From: [Clostridium] scindens ATCC 35704
GTDB lineage: Bacteria > Bacillota > Clostridia > Lachnospirales > Lachnospiraceae
Assembly: GCF_004295125.1 (NCBI RefSeq)
Contig: NZ_CP036170.1
Location: forward strand, 1,917,501 to 1,981,500
DNA: 64,000 bases
Direction: 5' to 3'
The notes under the pieces were generated by a model that was given only the letters and a program-made list of their open reading frames with translations, was not told where the DNA came from and did no database searches. Positions 26,570-36,450 of this stretch are shown piece by piece. Numbering within the stretch: position 1 is the stretch's first letter; every line of letters starts with the position of its first letter. Made by a program: the position numbers and the translations under genes.

Positions 26570-28345
26570 ATGAAGAAAGAGGAAAAGGATAAAAAGAAAT
26601 ATTCTCTGCGAATCAGGATGTTAGAAATTAATGTGGGGATTGCTTTGGTTAGTTTCCTGTTATGTGGAGTATTGTTTATATGTTCTGTCAGTTGGGTAAT
26701 AGGAAAATATATTGACCATGATTTGGATTTTTTCTTGAAAGAAGCAGGAGAAAATATAGAAAAAAGAATGGAATATATGACAGAAGTCCTGAATGAATTG
26801 CGCTCCTCAGAACTATTAATGGAGTATTTGAGAGATGGAGGGAATACATACAGTTTGGAAAAAGTTAGACAAGCATTTTCAGAGGCTGTGGATATCAATA
26901 ATTCGTCTAACCGTGGGGATGAAGGAATGCCGTTGGTGGATTGTGTCTATCTTTTCCGAAATAGCGGCGAATATATAACAGATTTTTATTACGCTATAGT
27001 TCCGGGGGATCAAGAAAAGAGTGATCAGATCATTGCAAATGTGTGGAAGGTATATAGGGATACTAGGGACAATGAAATTGGCTTTGAAACTTATTGCTAT
27101 AGAGATGGAAAGAGTTTATATTTAGCATGCCCTATTTTAAATGATTCTTTGGAGGAGCAGGGCAGTCTTGTATTTCGATTAAATATAAAGACTATATACA
27201 GTCTAATGAATCAAGTTGGTGATTACAGAGGGGGAGTTTGCGCAATATATACAAAGAAAGGGAATATTCTGGAAACGTATCCTAAAAATGTGGATTTATT
27301 AGGGAAAGATTGGAAAGAAGTTTCACATAATACTCCGTATATAGGAAAGATTGGAGAGGAGAAATACAGATTGTATAATCATGAACTGTGTATGGACCTC
27401 CGAGTTGCCATAGGGATACCAGAGAATTATGCAATTAAGATATTGTATGATTCTATAGATATTTATGTAGTCGGAATTATAGCGATCATTATAGCTGGGA
27501 TACTTAGTTTTGGAGTGTTTACAATTAAGATGACAAGTCCTATTGAAGAAGTCAATGAAAAATTGAAGCTAGTTGGACAGAGAAATTTTCAAGCAAAACT
27601 TCCAGATTATGATAGTAAGGAGTTTCATGCAATCAGTTGTGGATTTAATCAGATGACAAAAGAAATAGACTATCTGGTAAATGAAGTGTATGAAAAACAG
27701 ATACTGATAAAAGAAATGGAGCTGAAATTTCTTCAAACCCAAATGAATCCTCATTTTATGTTTAATGTATTAAATGCATTAGCGCTACAAGCACAGATAG
27801 ACGGGAATCGGGAGTTAAGTAAAAAGATATCCACATTTTCACAGTTGATACAAGCAAAAATTTATCGGAGTGATACTGAGAAAGTTCAGATAAAACAAGA
27901 ACTAGAATATGTCAAATACTATTTAGAGATTCAGGAATTTAGATATGAAAACAATTTAACATATTCGATTCAAATGGAAAAAGGAGTTGAGGAATATTAC
28001 ATACCCAAACTATGTATTCAATTAGTGGTAGAAAATGCAATAGTACATGGTTTGGAACCGAAACTTGGAAAAGGAAATGTCGAAGTAGATATAAGAAAAG
28101 AAGATGAACATATATGCATTTGTGTAAATGATAATGGAATCGGATTTGATATGGATGGAGAAGTTCTGCTACCTTTGAAAGCAAAAGAGGCGGATAAAGT
28201 GCATAATAGAGTAGGACTTAATAATGTAAACAATATTATCAAATTAATGTATGGAAATGAATTTGGGATACATATTTTTTCTAAAAAGGGAAAAGGAGTA
28301 AGAGTAACGATATACCTTCCTACTGATATTGGAGAGGAGATATAA
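26570..28345 (+). CDS. Sensor histidine kinase, YesM type
   Basis: A 591-residue membrane kinase: membrane segment at about residues 20-48, extracellular sensor domain (about 50-295), second membrane segment (about 300-320), HAMP (about 320-375), His_kinase domain with QTQMNPHFMFNVLNAL (phospho-acceptor His about 395) and the ATPase domain with VVENAIVHGLEPKLGKG and NDNGIGFD. It should phosphorylate the response regulator encoded at 38759-40318, which lacks another partner here. Signal is probably a sugar, perhaps delivered by the adjacent binding protein. Confidence 0.92.
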   Translation: MKKEEKDKKKYSLRIRMLEINVGIALVSFLLCGVLFICSVSWVIGKYIDHDLDFFLKEAGENIEKRMEYMTEVLNELRSSELLMEYLRDGGNTYSLEKVRQAFSEAVDINNSSNRGDEGMPLVDCVYLFRNSGEYITDFYYAIVPGDQEKSDQIIANVWKVYRDTRDNEIGFETYCYRDGKSLYLACPILNDSLEEQGSLVFRLNIKTIYSLMNQVGDYRGGVCAIYTKKGNILETYPKNVDLLGKDWKEVSHNTPYIGKIGEEKYRLYNHELCMDLRVAIGIPENYAIKILYDSIDIYVVGIIAIIIAGILSFGVFTIKMTSPIEEVNEKLKLVGQRNFQAKLPDYDSKEFHAISCGFNQMTKEIDYLVNEVYEKQILIKEMELKFLQTQMNPHFMFNVLNALALQAQIDGNRELSKKISTFSQLIQAKIYRSDTEKVQIKQELEYVKYYLEIQEFRYENNLTYSIQMEKGVEEYYIPKLCIQLVVENAIVHGLEPKLGKGNVEVDIRKEDEHICICVNDNGIGFDMDGEVLLPLKAKEADKVHNRVGLNNVNNIIKLMYGNEFGIHIFSKKGKGVRVTIYLPTDIGEEI

Positions 28346-28347
28346 AA

Positions 28348-29157
28348 ATGGATCTGATGGAGTTGTGCCATGGAATAGGACTAAGTGAAGAGGCTGTAAA
28401 TAAAATAGATGTTATAAGGCAGAAAAATAAAATGTATGAAGACATGAAACATCTTTTCAAAAATAACAGAGACGAATTTTATAAAATACTGATGTCGAAG
28501 AACGATACAGAACTGTCTTTTCTATATTATTATTGCCAATTTGCTTGTGATACTTATGAAGCATATAAAAAGAGAGGAATCGAGGATAAAATTTTTTGGG
28601 ATACTTTTCTTGATATTCGGATTTGGAGTGATGATTATTTCCGCAAGACAGGGAAGTGTGGACTTGATTATTATGTACATGACTGGTTTTGGCGTGCGTT
28701 GGAACTAAAACTTTTCAGACTTGGAAGGCTGGAATTTGAGGAGATGAAAGCAGATGAAGAAATTCAGGGAACAAATAGTTGTATCAAGAAAGGGGAATCA
28801 GTAATTAGCATACATATACCAGAAGGTGATCCGTTGACTCCGGAGGTATGCCAGGAAGCGCTGGAAAAAGCATATCATTGGTTCGGAAAAGAAAGGCAGT
28901 ATTTTTGTCATTCTTGGCTTTTATTTCCAGAACTTCGGAAGTTACTTCCTCAAAAATCGAATATTCTTCTTTTTCAGGATTTCTTCGATATTAAAAAAGT
29001 GGATTATAGAGAGCGGGAGGCAGAACTGAGGATATTTGGAGAGATTGGGTTACGGGTAATAGATTATGCCGAAGAGACTTCCCTTCAGAAACACGCTAAA
29101 CAATTCCTGCTTTCAGGTGGAAGCCTTGGGAATGGGTGGGGGATATTAAAAAAGTAG
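28348..29157 (+). CDS. Acyltransferase-domain protein (GNAT-like, DUF5596 type)
   Basis: A 269-residue cytoplasmic protein that I assign to the two-domain acyltransferase-like family with an N-terminal helical part (DLMELCHGIGLSEEAVNKID) and a GNAT-like C-terminal part (ESVISIHIPEGDPLTPEV, then FCHSWLLFPELRKLLP). Such proteins recur in Lachnospiraceae sugar loci; the acceptor is unknown. It starts two bases after the kinase stop with GGAGAGGAG upstream. No catalytic residue is assigned with confidence. Confidence 0.6.
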   Translation: MDLMELCHGIGLSEEAVNKIDVIRQKNKMYEDMKHLFKNNRDEFYKILMSKNDTELSFLYYYCQFACDTYEAYKKRGIEDKIFWDTFLDIRIWSDDYFRKTGKCGLDYYVHDWFWRALELKLFRLGRLEFEEMKADEEIQGTNSCIKKGESVISIHIPEGDPLTPEVCQEALEKAYHWFGKERQYFCHSWLLFPELRKLLPQKSNILLFQDFFDIKKVDYREREAELRIFGEIGLRVIDYAEETSLQKHAKQFLLSGGSLGNGWGILKK

Positions 29158-29224
29158 GAAATTATTTTGATTCGTTATCCGCTGACTTAAAATCAAAATC
29201 ATCGTATAAATCGGAGGATTCAAT

Positions 29225-31501
29225 ATGAACTGGAAAATAGAAGATAAAGAATATAAAAAAGAAAAGATAGAATTTATCGGCAATAAGATGTGTATAGGAA
29301 ACGGCTATTTTGGATACAGAGGAACCTTGGAGGAGTATGGAAAAGAACAGCTTGTTGCATGTACGGTATCAGAAATATTTGATGATAATGGTAACGGCTG
29401 GAGGGAACCAGTAAATGTGCCAAACGGACTCTACACTTGGGTAGAATATGAGGAAAAAAAACTTTCCGTGTTAGAAACAAAAATTGAAAAACACGTTCAG
29501 GAACTTCACTTTGACACTGGTATACATAGAAGAAAGACCGTGTTTTCGACAGAAGATGGACAAAGAATTACTGTAGAAGCAGAAAGATTTGCTAGTTTAG
29601 AAGATATTCATCTTTTGGTGATGAGATATCAAGTGACTGCGGATAAGGATTTGGATATAAAAATACATACTGGAATTGATGATGATATATGGAACATAAA
29701 TGGAAATCATTTTAAAAACAAAGAATATATAGAAAAAGACGGTGTTACTGGAATGATCTGTAAGACAATTGAGAATACCGCAAATATAGCGGTTGCAGAA
29801 AAAAAACAGGCTCTGTCGCCGGAAGGAAAAACCGAAAATCTCAAAAACGGATCGGTTATTCATGTTAATTTGAAAAAAAGTGTTCCTTATGTAATGGAAA
29901 AATATATAGCAATATGTAAAGAAACAGACTGTACAGATGTGTGGGAAGCGGCTGTTAATTGTTGTCAACAGGCAGAACAGAAAGGGTATGATAGGCTTAA
30001 GGCAAAGCAGAAAGCATTGTGGGGTAAAAGGTATGAAAAACTCGGAATCGAAATAGAAGGCGATGAAGAAGCAGAAAAAGCAGTTCTTTATAGCGCATAT
30101 CTTCTTTATAGTTCTGCACCAGAGCATACAGACAGAGTGGCGATTCCAGCACGTGGACTCTCGGGGCAGGTATATAAAGGGGCGATGTTTTGGGATACGG
30201 AAATATATATGTTACCCATGTTTGCATTTTGTGATCCGAAGATTGCGAGAAATCTCGTGATGTACAGAGTGAAAAATTTGCAGGGAGCTTATGAAAAAGC
30301 TTCGGAGTATGGATATGAAGGAGCATTTTATCCGTGGGAGAGTCAGGAAACAGGTAGAGACGGATGTACCCACTATAATCTGACGGATATATTCACCGGA
30401 CGTAAAATGAGGACTTATTTCCGTGATAAGCAGATACATATCAGTGCGGATGTGGTATACGGACTTTGGAAATACATGAACGTCACAAAAGATAATTCTA
30501 TTTTGAAGGAAGGAGCAGCGGAAGTTATCTTGGAGTGCGCGCGTTTTTTCTGGTCTTATGCGTACTATAAAAAAGGAAAAGAGCAGTATGAATTCCTTGA
30601 TGTGACAGGAGCAGATGAATATCACGAGAGAGTAAATAATGATGCCTATACAAATTATATGATCCGTTTAACGGCTAAGGCGACGCTGGATGTAATCAGT
30701 TATCTGAAAAGTAAAGAACCGGAAATGTATAAGAAGGTGATGGATAAGCTGGATTATTGGGAAGAAGAAGAGAATATCCGAGATCTTTATGAGAAAATCT
30801 ATCTGCCTAAGCCAAATGATAGTCTGGTGATTGAGCAGTTCGACGGGTACTTAAAAGAAGAGGATTTATCTATACAAGAACTTTATTCAAGAATTATAAA
30901 ACCGAACGAATATCTTGGAAGTCCATGTGGTCTGGCCGTCAATACGCAGATCATAAAACAAGCAGATGTAATATTGCTTTTGAGTCTATTAGGAAGTGAT
31001 TTTACAGATGAGGTGAAAGAGAAAAACTGGAGTTATTATGAGCCTAGGACAGAGCATGGCTCTAGTTTGAGTACCTGTATTTATGCTCTGCTGGCTGCGC
31101 AGATAGGAAAAACAGAGTGGGCCTATCAATATTTAATGAAAGCTGCGCAGATTGACTTGACTGGAGACTACAAATTATATCTGGGAGACTTGTATATTGG
31201 TGGTACCCATCCCGCGGCAAATGGGGGAACATGGATGGTTTTGACGCAGGGGTTTGCAGGACTGGAAGCAGAAGAAGATGGTGTCCATTTTAGTCCGCAT
31301 TTGCCTGAAAAGTGGAGAAAATTAAAGTTTCGATTCAACTATGGCGGAAGCAGATATCGTGTGGAAATCACGAAAGATATATTGAAAATAATAGGTGAAG
31401 ACGCAGCAAAAGAACTCCGGGTGACATATATGGGAAATATATATACATGCTCTGCCGGAAGTACATTAAAAATACAGATGGAGAATCGGGAGGGAAAATA
31501 A
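29225..31501 (+). CDS. Glycoside hydrolase family 65 disaccharide phosphorylase
   Basis: A 758-residue cytoplasmic enzyme of the kojibiose/nigerose/trehalose phosphorylase family that splits an alpha-glucosyl disaccharide with phosphate to give beta-glucose 1-phosphate. The beta-sandwich N-terminal domain begins GNGYFGYRGTLEEYG (about residues 26-40). The (alpha/alpha)6 barrel shows IPARGLSGQVYKGAMFWDTE (about 308-327) and the catalytic acid in DVTGADEYHERVNND (Glu about 465), with a phosphate-binding HGSSLSTC region (about 612-619). The exact linkage is not predictable. It is followed directly by a HAD phosphatase gene, which in other GH65 loci is a beta-phosphoglucomutase. Confidence 0.88.
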   Translation: MNWKIEDKEYKKEKIEFIGNKMCIGNGYFGYRGTLEEYGKEQLVACTVSEIFDDNGNGWREPVNVPNGLYTWVEYEEKKLSVLETKIEKHVQELHFDTGIHRRKTVFSTEDGQRITVEAERFASLEDIHLLVMRYQVTADKDLDIKIHTGIDDDIWNINGNHFKNKEYIEKDGVTGMICKTIENTANIAVAEKKQALSPEGKTENLKNGSVIHVNLKKSVPYVMEKYIAICKETDCTDVWEAAVNCCQQAEQKGYDRLKAKQKALWGKRYEKLGIEIEGDEEAEKAVLYSAYLLYSSAPEHTDRVAIPARGLSGQVYKGAMFWDTEIYMLPMFAFCDPKIARNLVMYRVKNLQGAYEKASEYGYEGAFYPWESQETGRDGCTHYNLTDIFTGRKMRTYFRDKQIHISADVVYGLWKYMNVTKDNSILKEGAAEVILECARFFWSYAYYKKGKEQYEFLDVTGADEYHERVNNDAYTNYMIRLTAKATLDVISYLKSKEPEMYKKVMDKLDYWEEEENIRDLYEKIYLPKPNDSLVIEQFDGYLKEEDLSIQELYSRIIKPNEYLGSPCGLAVNTQIIKQADVILLLSLLGSDFTDEVKEKNWSYYEPRTEHGSSLSTCIYALLAAQIGKTEWAYQYLMKAAQIDLTGDYKLYLGDLYIGGTHPAANGGTWMVLTQGFAGLEAEEDGVHFSPHLPEKWRKLKFRFNYGGSRYRVEITKDILKIIGEDAAKELRVTYMGNIYTCSAGSTLKIQMENREGK

Positions 31502-32368
31502 ATGCAGTATAAAGCCATTTTTTTTGATTGGGATGGAACAGCGGTAAAAAGTAGAAAAGAACCCGTGGATTCAGTCGTAGAACTGATGAAAAAATTACTT
31601 TCTAAAGATGTGAAGATGATTATTATCAGTGGAACAACATATGACAAGATAGCAGATGGAAAACTACACGAATATTTTACAAAGCAGGAACTTGGCAATC
31701 TTTATCTTGGATTGGGACGTGGCGCTCATAATTATTCATTTAAAGAAGGAAAGCCACTGTTGCATAAGGAATTTCTCCCGTCACAAGAAGAAAAATTAAA
31801 AATTCATGGGAGTGTATTTTTACTGCATCAACATCTATTGCGAGAGTATGGGTTAGATTCGGACATTGTTTTTACGAGACCAAATTACTGCAAATTGGAT
31901 TTGATGGTAAACCATGATCGTAGTGATAATTTATTCCTTCAGGAAGGCGAAACTGAAATGCTTCAAGATATTTTGCATAAGCATGGTATAAGAGAAGGGC
32001 TTATAGAGCTTATGAAGTTGGCAGAAGATTTTGGAAAGAAAAATGGGATAACAATTAAAGCGACTACGGACGCAAAGTACTTGGAGGCAGGTTTGACGAC
32101 CAAAAGTGATAATGTGGATTACTTTGTGGAGAATGTATTAAAACCTGAAAACATCAATATGAAAGAATGTTGTTTCTGGGGAGACGAATTCATATATCTG
32201 GATAAAGGGATTCCCGGAAGTGATGCTTATATGATTACAGAAAAAACTAGAATTGCTGAATTTTACGATGTCTCAGAAATAGATGCAGAAAGACCGGAGG
32301 AGGTGAAAAGATTAGGTGGTGGCACAATGCAGTTTCATCTGTTTTTGAAACAACAGTTTGAAAGATAA
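31502..32368 (+). CDS. HAD-superfamily hydrolase (Cof-like)
   Basis: A 288-residue phosphatase or phosphomutase-like protein. Motif I is FFDWDGTAV (about residues 7-15), motif II IIISGTT (about 40-46), and the late acidic motif CCFWGDEFIYLDKGIPGSD (about 221-239). GH65 genes are often paired with a beta-phosphoglucomutase, but the cap here is long and inserted in the middle (type C2-like), so a sugar-phosphate phosphatase is more likely. Its start touches the GH65 stop. Confidence 0.8.
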   Translation: MQYKAIFFDWDGTAVKSRKEPVDSVVELMKKLLSKDVKMIIISGTTYDKIADGKLHEYFTKQELGNLYLGLGRGAHNYSFKEGKPLLHKEFLPSQEEKLKIHGSVFLLHQHLLREYGLDSDIVFTRPNYCKLDLMVNHDRSDNLFLQEGETEMLQDILHKHGIREGLIELMKLAEDFGKKNGITIKATTDAKYLEAGLTTKSDNVDYFVENVLKPENINMKECCFWGDEFIYLDKGIPGSDAYMITEKTRIAEFYDVSEIDAERPEEVKRLGGGTMQFHLFLKQQFER

Positions 32369-32395
32369 TAGGAATGGCATTTATGAAGGTTTCAC

Positions 32396-32440
32396 ATTTT
32401 TGACCTGTCAGTCTTTTTTGAGACGACAGGTCAAAAAAAT
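32396..32440 (+). terminator. Terminator after the HAD gene
   Basis: TTTTTGACCTGTC pairs with GACAGGTCAAAAA across a T-rich loop. It splits the island into a first unit (fucI to HAD) and a second one starting at the binding protein. Confidence 0.8.
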
Positions 32441-32580
32441 GTAATTAAATACATAGAAATCAACAAAACTGACAAAAAAATATAAGGAAATAAATGGTTC
32501 TGTTTATTTAATGTGCACAGATATAGAGATATACTAAATCTACAATAGAATTATAAGAAATGGATCAAGGAGGAACTGGA

Positions 32581-33921
32581 ATGAAAAAGAAAAAACTGAT
32601 TAGCTTGCTTCTGGCTGCAACATGCATCGGCTCAATGGCACTTACGGGATGTGGAGAAAAAGAAAAAGGTGGAGGAAAGGAAGCAGATAATGAACTTCCG
32701 ACAGTTACATTTACACATGGATATTATCAGGATGAAACCGAATGGGCTCCAGCGGCAGAGATGAGAAAGATTTATGAAGAGTTTGCGGAAATGCACAAAG
32801 ATGAATTTAATTTTGTAATTAAAGCAGACCAGAGTGGGGCAGAGGGAATTTACAATACTGCACTCAATGATTTAAGTGCAGGAGAGTTTTATGATATTGC
32901 GGATTTCGGCGGATGGGATATTACAGATGCTGCTGCGAGTGCAGATATGATTATGGATTTAAAACCCTACTTGGATAAAGATGAAGATCTGAAAGCTGGT
33001 GTGGGTGTATGTTATGATCAGAACCTGACGGAAGATGGAAAGATTTATACAGTGAGAGAACAGATTGAAGGAGTAGGATTCTGGTATAATCAAGCGCTGT
33101 TTGATAAAGCCGGAGCTACAACACCTGACAAATGGACATCATGGGCAGATTTTGATGAAGCAGTAGACAAATTATCAGATGCTGGAATTTCACCATTTAG
33201 TCTTAATGCGGGATGGCCAACAAACATTCTGGCAGCAGGTTATTCACAGCGGGATGAAGATTCAAGAAAGTTCTATGCAAACGGTGGTTCTGCGAAGAGT
33301 TTTGATGATCCTACCTTTATTGGTACAATGGATTTCTTACAAAATAATGTTCTTCAAAAAATTGATGCTGCACATTTTGGACCTGGAGGAGATGATGACA
33401 ACCAATATACAGAAGACTTTATAAGTGGTGATTCCGCAATGCTCTTCAACGGCGTATGGGCAACGGGGGATTTTGCAGATTGTGAAGCAGGAATCGAGAA
33501 TATCAAACCTGCTGTATTCCCGACAAACGATGGAAAAACAGCTGGGCTTCTTTCAGGAGGCTGTGGTTATGTTGTGTCAGATAAACTGACTGACGAGCAG
33601 AAAAAGATTTGTATTGAATTTATCAAATATATGACAAGTCCTGAGATCGCAGCAAGAATTGTTGAAAATGGAATCGGAATGGTTCCAAGTACAGCACTTG
33701 ATTATGATAAAGCAGCGGCAGAAGTAGAGAGTCCGGAAGGAAAACTTCTTGTTCAGGCTTGCCAGACACTACAAAATGCAGATGTTCAGGTGCTTGGCTG
33801 GGGAAATACCTTTGGTGATATGGAAGGCGAGATTCAGAATAAATATGCAGGACTTAAAGATGGTTCCAAGACAGCGGAAGATGTAGCAGCAGAATTGGAT
33901 CAGGTACTTGCGGCTGAGTAA
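32581..33921 (+). CDS. Sugar ABC transporter substrate-binding lipoprotein (second in the island)
   Basis: A 446-residue solute-binding protein. Signal peptide KKKKLISLLLAATCIGSMAL with lipobox ALTGC (Cys about residue 24). The mature part shares a pattern with the 25266 protein (VTFTHGYYQDETEW against ITLVHGYGGTLESY), so the two are paralogues of one subfamily. AAGGAGGA precedes ATG 32581. It is followed by a hairpin, then the permease genes, and so is the dedicated receptor of this importer, presumably for fucosylated oligosaccharides. Confidence 0.9.
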   Translation: MKKKKLISLLLAATCIGSMALTGCGEKEKGGGKEADNELPTVTFTHGYYQDETEWAPAAEMRKIYEEFAEMHKDEFNFVIKADQSGAEGIYNTALNDLSAGEFYDIADFGGWDITDAAASADMIMDLKPYLDKDEDLKAGVGVCYDQNLTEDGKIYTVREQIEGVGFWYNQALFDKAGATTPDKWTSWADFDEAVDKLSDAGISPFSLNAGWPTNILAAGYSQRDEDSRKFYANGGSAKSFDDPTFIGTMDFLQNNVLQKIDAAHFGPGGDDDNQYTEDFISGDSAMLFNGVWATGDFADCEAGIENIKPAVFPTNDGKTAGLLSGGCGYVVSDKLTDEQKKICIEFIKYMTSPEIAARIVENGIGMVPSTALDYDKAAAEVESPEGKLLVQACQTLQNADVQVLGWGNTFGDMEGEIQNKYAGLKDGSKTAEDVAAELDQVLAAE

Positions 33922-33976
33922 ACTGACGTCTACGACGAACCAGTGAAAAAATGCGCGAATGGGTAAAATGTGTAAG

Positions 33977-34010
33977 AATCGGGGACTGTCTTAGATAGTC
34001 CCCGATTTTA
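33977..34010 (+). terminator. Hairpin between binding protein and first permease
   Basis: AATCGGGGACT / AGTCCCCGATT plus TTT. It resembles a terminator but lies inside the operon, like the hairpin at 8687-8722, and should lower permease expression relative to the binding protein. Confidence 0.85.
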
Positions 34011-34027
34011 TGAAAGAAAGGATAGAT

Positions 34028-34942
34028 ATGAATAGAAATAGGAGAAAGTTAAGTAAGCGTAGTATATTTATCATTGTGTTCCTGCTTCCAGCAGTCATCC
34101 TGTTCGGAATAATTTATGCATATCCACTTTTGAATATCTTTGCTACGTCATTTTGCGAGTGGAATTCGAAGAATTTTGTGGCTCCGGAATTTCTTGGGTG
34201 GAAGCAAATGTTTGATAATTATATCAAGATGTTCACGATGGATAAAAATTTCCAGATGGCGTTATTGAATTCTTTAAAATGGGTAGCATTGACTCTTATA
34301 ATACAGGTACCTTGGGCAGTAGTAGTTTCTCTAGTGTTGTCGAAAAAAGAGAGAGGCTGGAGATTTACACGAAATATGTTTGTAATACCAAACATTATTT
34401 CAACAGCAGCAATTGGGTTAATTTTTTTAAATTTATATAGTCCGTCAAGAGGAGTAATTACAGAGATATGTAATTGGTTTATGCCAGGAAGCGATGTAAG
34501 TGTATTAGCAGACGAAAAATGGGCTTTTTGGGGAGTGACATTTGCGTTTATACTATTTGGAGGATCTTCTTGTTTACTATTGCTTACACAGATATTTTCT
34601 ATTGATACGGCAATCTATGAAGCGGCAAAGGTGGACGGGGCAAGCGGACTACAGATTGATCTGAAAATTACTCTTCCATTACTCAAACCAATGATTGGTA
34701 CAGTAGCGGTGATTGCAGCTAACTATGGACTTTTACTCTATAATGAAATTGCATTAATTAGTGGAGGCGGGCCGGATAACGCAACATATAGCTTGAGTTA
34801 TTATGTTTATAAAACAGCGCTCGGAAGTGAGAGGCTAAATTTTGCAAGAGGAAATGCAGCAGGTGTGATCCAGATACTTCTTGGTATTTTATTGGTGGGT
34901 ACGATTAATAAGATGTTCCATAGCAGAAAGACTAACTATTAA
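34028..34942 (+). CDS. Sugar ABC transporter permease (MalF type)
   Basis: A 304-residue membrane protein with about six segments, the first at residues 12-38 (IFIIVFLLPAVILFGIIYAY). The EAA loop is DTAIYEAAKVDGASGLQIDL (about 198-217). ATG 34028 is chosen because AAAGAAAGG lies seven bases upstream; the earlier ATG 34010 falls in the hairpin T run. Its partner permease gene lies beyond an IS110 element, 1.5 kb away. Confidence 0.9.
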   Translation: MNRNRRKLSKRSIFIIVFLLPAVILFGIIYAYPLLNIFATSFCEWNSKNFVAPEFLGWKQMFDNYIKMFTMDKNFQMALLNSLKWVALTLIIQVPWAVVVSLVLSKKERGWRFTRNMFVIPNIISTAAIGLIFLNLYSPSRGVITEICNWFMPGSDVSVLADEKWAFWGVTFAFILFGGSSCLLLLTQIFSIDTAIYEAAKVDGASGLQIDLKITLPLLKPMIGTVAVIAANYGLLLYNEIALISGGGPDNATYSLSYYVYKTALGSERLNFARGNAAGVIQILLGILLVGTINKMFHSRKTNY

Positions 34943-35075
34943 AAGTCAAGTCTAAAATGAAAGTTTTATGAATGAATTGCAGAAATGCATTTCAGATATT
35001 TTTGAACCTTGAAAACTGCATGACAACAAGAGCATCTTTACAGGTGCTCTAAAAGGAGATATTTACAGAAAAGAA

Positions 35076-36254
35076 TTAAGTTGTTGGAAGGTATGCTTGT
35101 CCTGATTTTTCCAGTGCAAAAATCAATCGCACAAGTTTCTTGGAGGTATGAGATAATGCAACATTATAATGCTTGCCTTCTGAACGTTTCTTTTCTAGAT
35201 ATACACGAAAGGATTCATCCCACTGGCAGACATATTTTGTGGCATTGTAAAGGGCATACCGAAGGTATCTGGAACCTCGTTTCTCCATATGGGAATAACA
35301 GTTATCTAACTGTCCCGATTGATAAGTGGAGGGAGACATTCCTGCATATGCGAGTATCTTATCTGCGGAATCAAAACGAGAGAAATCCCCAATCTCAGCA
35401 ATGATCATTGCGCCCATCCGGTAACTGATACCAGGAATGGTAAGGATGGGAGAATGGATCTCTTCATCCATGATTCGTTTGATGGCTGCTTCGATTTCAT
35501 TAATCTCAATCGTTAATTCCTGAATGAGCTTGATGGTGTGTTTTAGTTCCAAAGACTTTGCAGGCATATGAGAACCGATAGAACCTCTTGCAGCGTCACG
35601 AAACATGACAGCAGTATCTTTCCCATATCTGCCTTTAGAACTTTCAGAGAGCAGGTTGGAAAGCCTTGTGAGGTGTGCGTTTGCAACAGCATCTGCACTT
35701 GGAAATTCAGAAAGTAAAGCATAAATGGATGCCATATGAAGCGTAGGAACGAGTTTTTCCAGTTCTGGGAAAAGAATACACACAAGTCTTGAAACAGAAC
35801 TTTTCAGCTTTGCCCGTTCTTTGACTTTATCAAAACGATAACGAGTGAGTGACTTTAGCTCCTCATTGTGGTAAGATGTGTTTGAGTAGGACTTTAAGTT
35901 CATGTCAGACATCATCATAGTAGCAATGGTACGGGAATCAACTTTATCCGTTTTCGTCTTTCTAAGGCTGAGACTTTTTCTGTAAAGATTCGTATGTAAC
36001 GGATTGATAACATAGGTCGGCAAACCTTTATCAAGAAGAAATCCCAGAAGATTGTAACTGTAGTGTCCGGTGGCTTCCAGTCCTACTTTTACTTTGTTTA
36101 AATCATCTGATACGGATGAGATTCTTTCAAATAAGGTTTCAAAACCTTCGCGATTATTAGAGATGGTAAAGGGCTTAAATAATACTTCGCCATCTGAGTT
36201 CGTAATAAAGCAGTCGTGCTTATCTTTGGCAACGTCAATTCCAACGTAAATCAT
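35076..36254 (-). CDS. IS110-family transposase
   Basis: A 392-residue recombinase. The N-terminal RuvC-like DEDD domain starts MIYVGIDVAKDKHDCFI with the first acidic residue, and has GLEATGHYSYNLLG and KTDKVDSRTIA (about residues 95-105). The C-terminal transposase_20 domain has ILTIPGISYRMGAMIIAEIG and YAGMSPSTYQSGQ, where a serine is the nucleophile. ATG 36254 has AAAGGAG eight bases upstream; the longer frame to 36296 lacks one. The frame is intact, so the element may be active. Confidence 0.92.
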   Translation of the reverse strand: MIYVGIDVAKDKHDCFITNSDGEVLFKPFTISNNREGFETLFERISSVSDDLNKVKVGLEATGHYSYNLLGFLLDKGLPTYVINPLHTNLYRKSLSLRKTKTDKVDSRTIATMMMSDMNLKSYSNTSYHNEELKSLTRYRFDKVKERAKLKSSVSRLVCILFPELEKLVPTLHMASIYALLSEFPSADAVANAHLTRLSNLLSESSKGRYGKDTAVMFRDAARGSIGSHMPAKSLELKHTIKLIQELTIEINEIEAAIKRIMDEEIHSPILTIPGISYRMGAMIIAEIGDFSRFDSADKILAYAGMSPSTYQSGQLDNCYSHMEKRGSRYLRYALYNATKYVCQWDESFRVYLEKKRSEGKHYNVALSHTSKKLVRLIFALEKSGQAYLPTT

Positions 36255-36450
36255 AAGAAATCTCCTTTGAATAAATTTGATACTGTTTAGAGCCACAGGT
36301 ACTCCTTGCGATTGTAACCTCGTTCTAAATAAACCGTCATGCGGTATCTAACTGATTAACAACTATACAAAGAGACTGTGGTTGTAGCCTTTCTGAAACC
36401 ATCAAGTGGTAGGAGTGATTAAACAATCCACAGTATCTCCAACAGTATAG
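36255..36450 (-). ncRNA. Candidate bridge RNA region of the IS110 element
   Basis: IS110 transposases use a structured RNA made from the non-coding flank, usually the one upstream of the gene, to pair target and donor DNA. This flank is about 200 bases, free of reading frames and able to form several short hairpins (for example ACCACTTGATGGT). Structure and guide loops were not computed, so the call rests on family knowledge and position. Confidence 0.4.
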
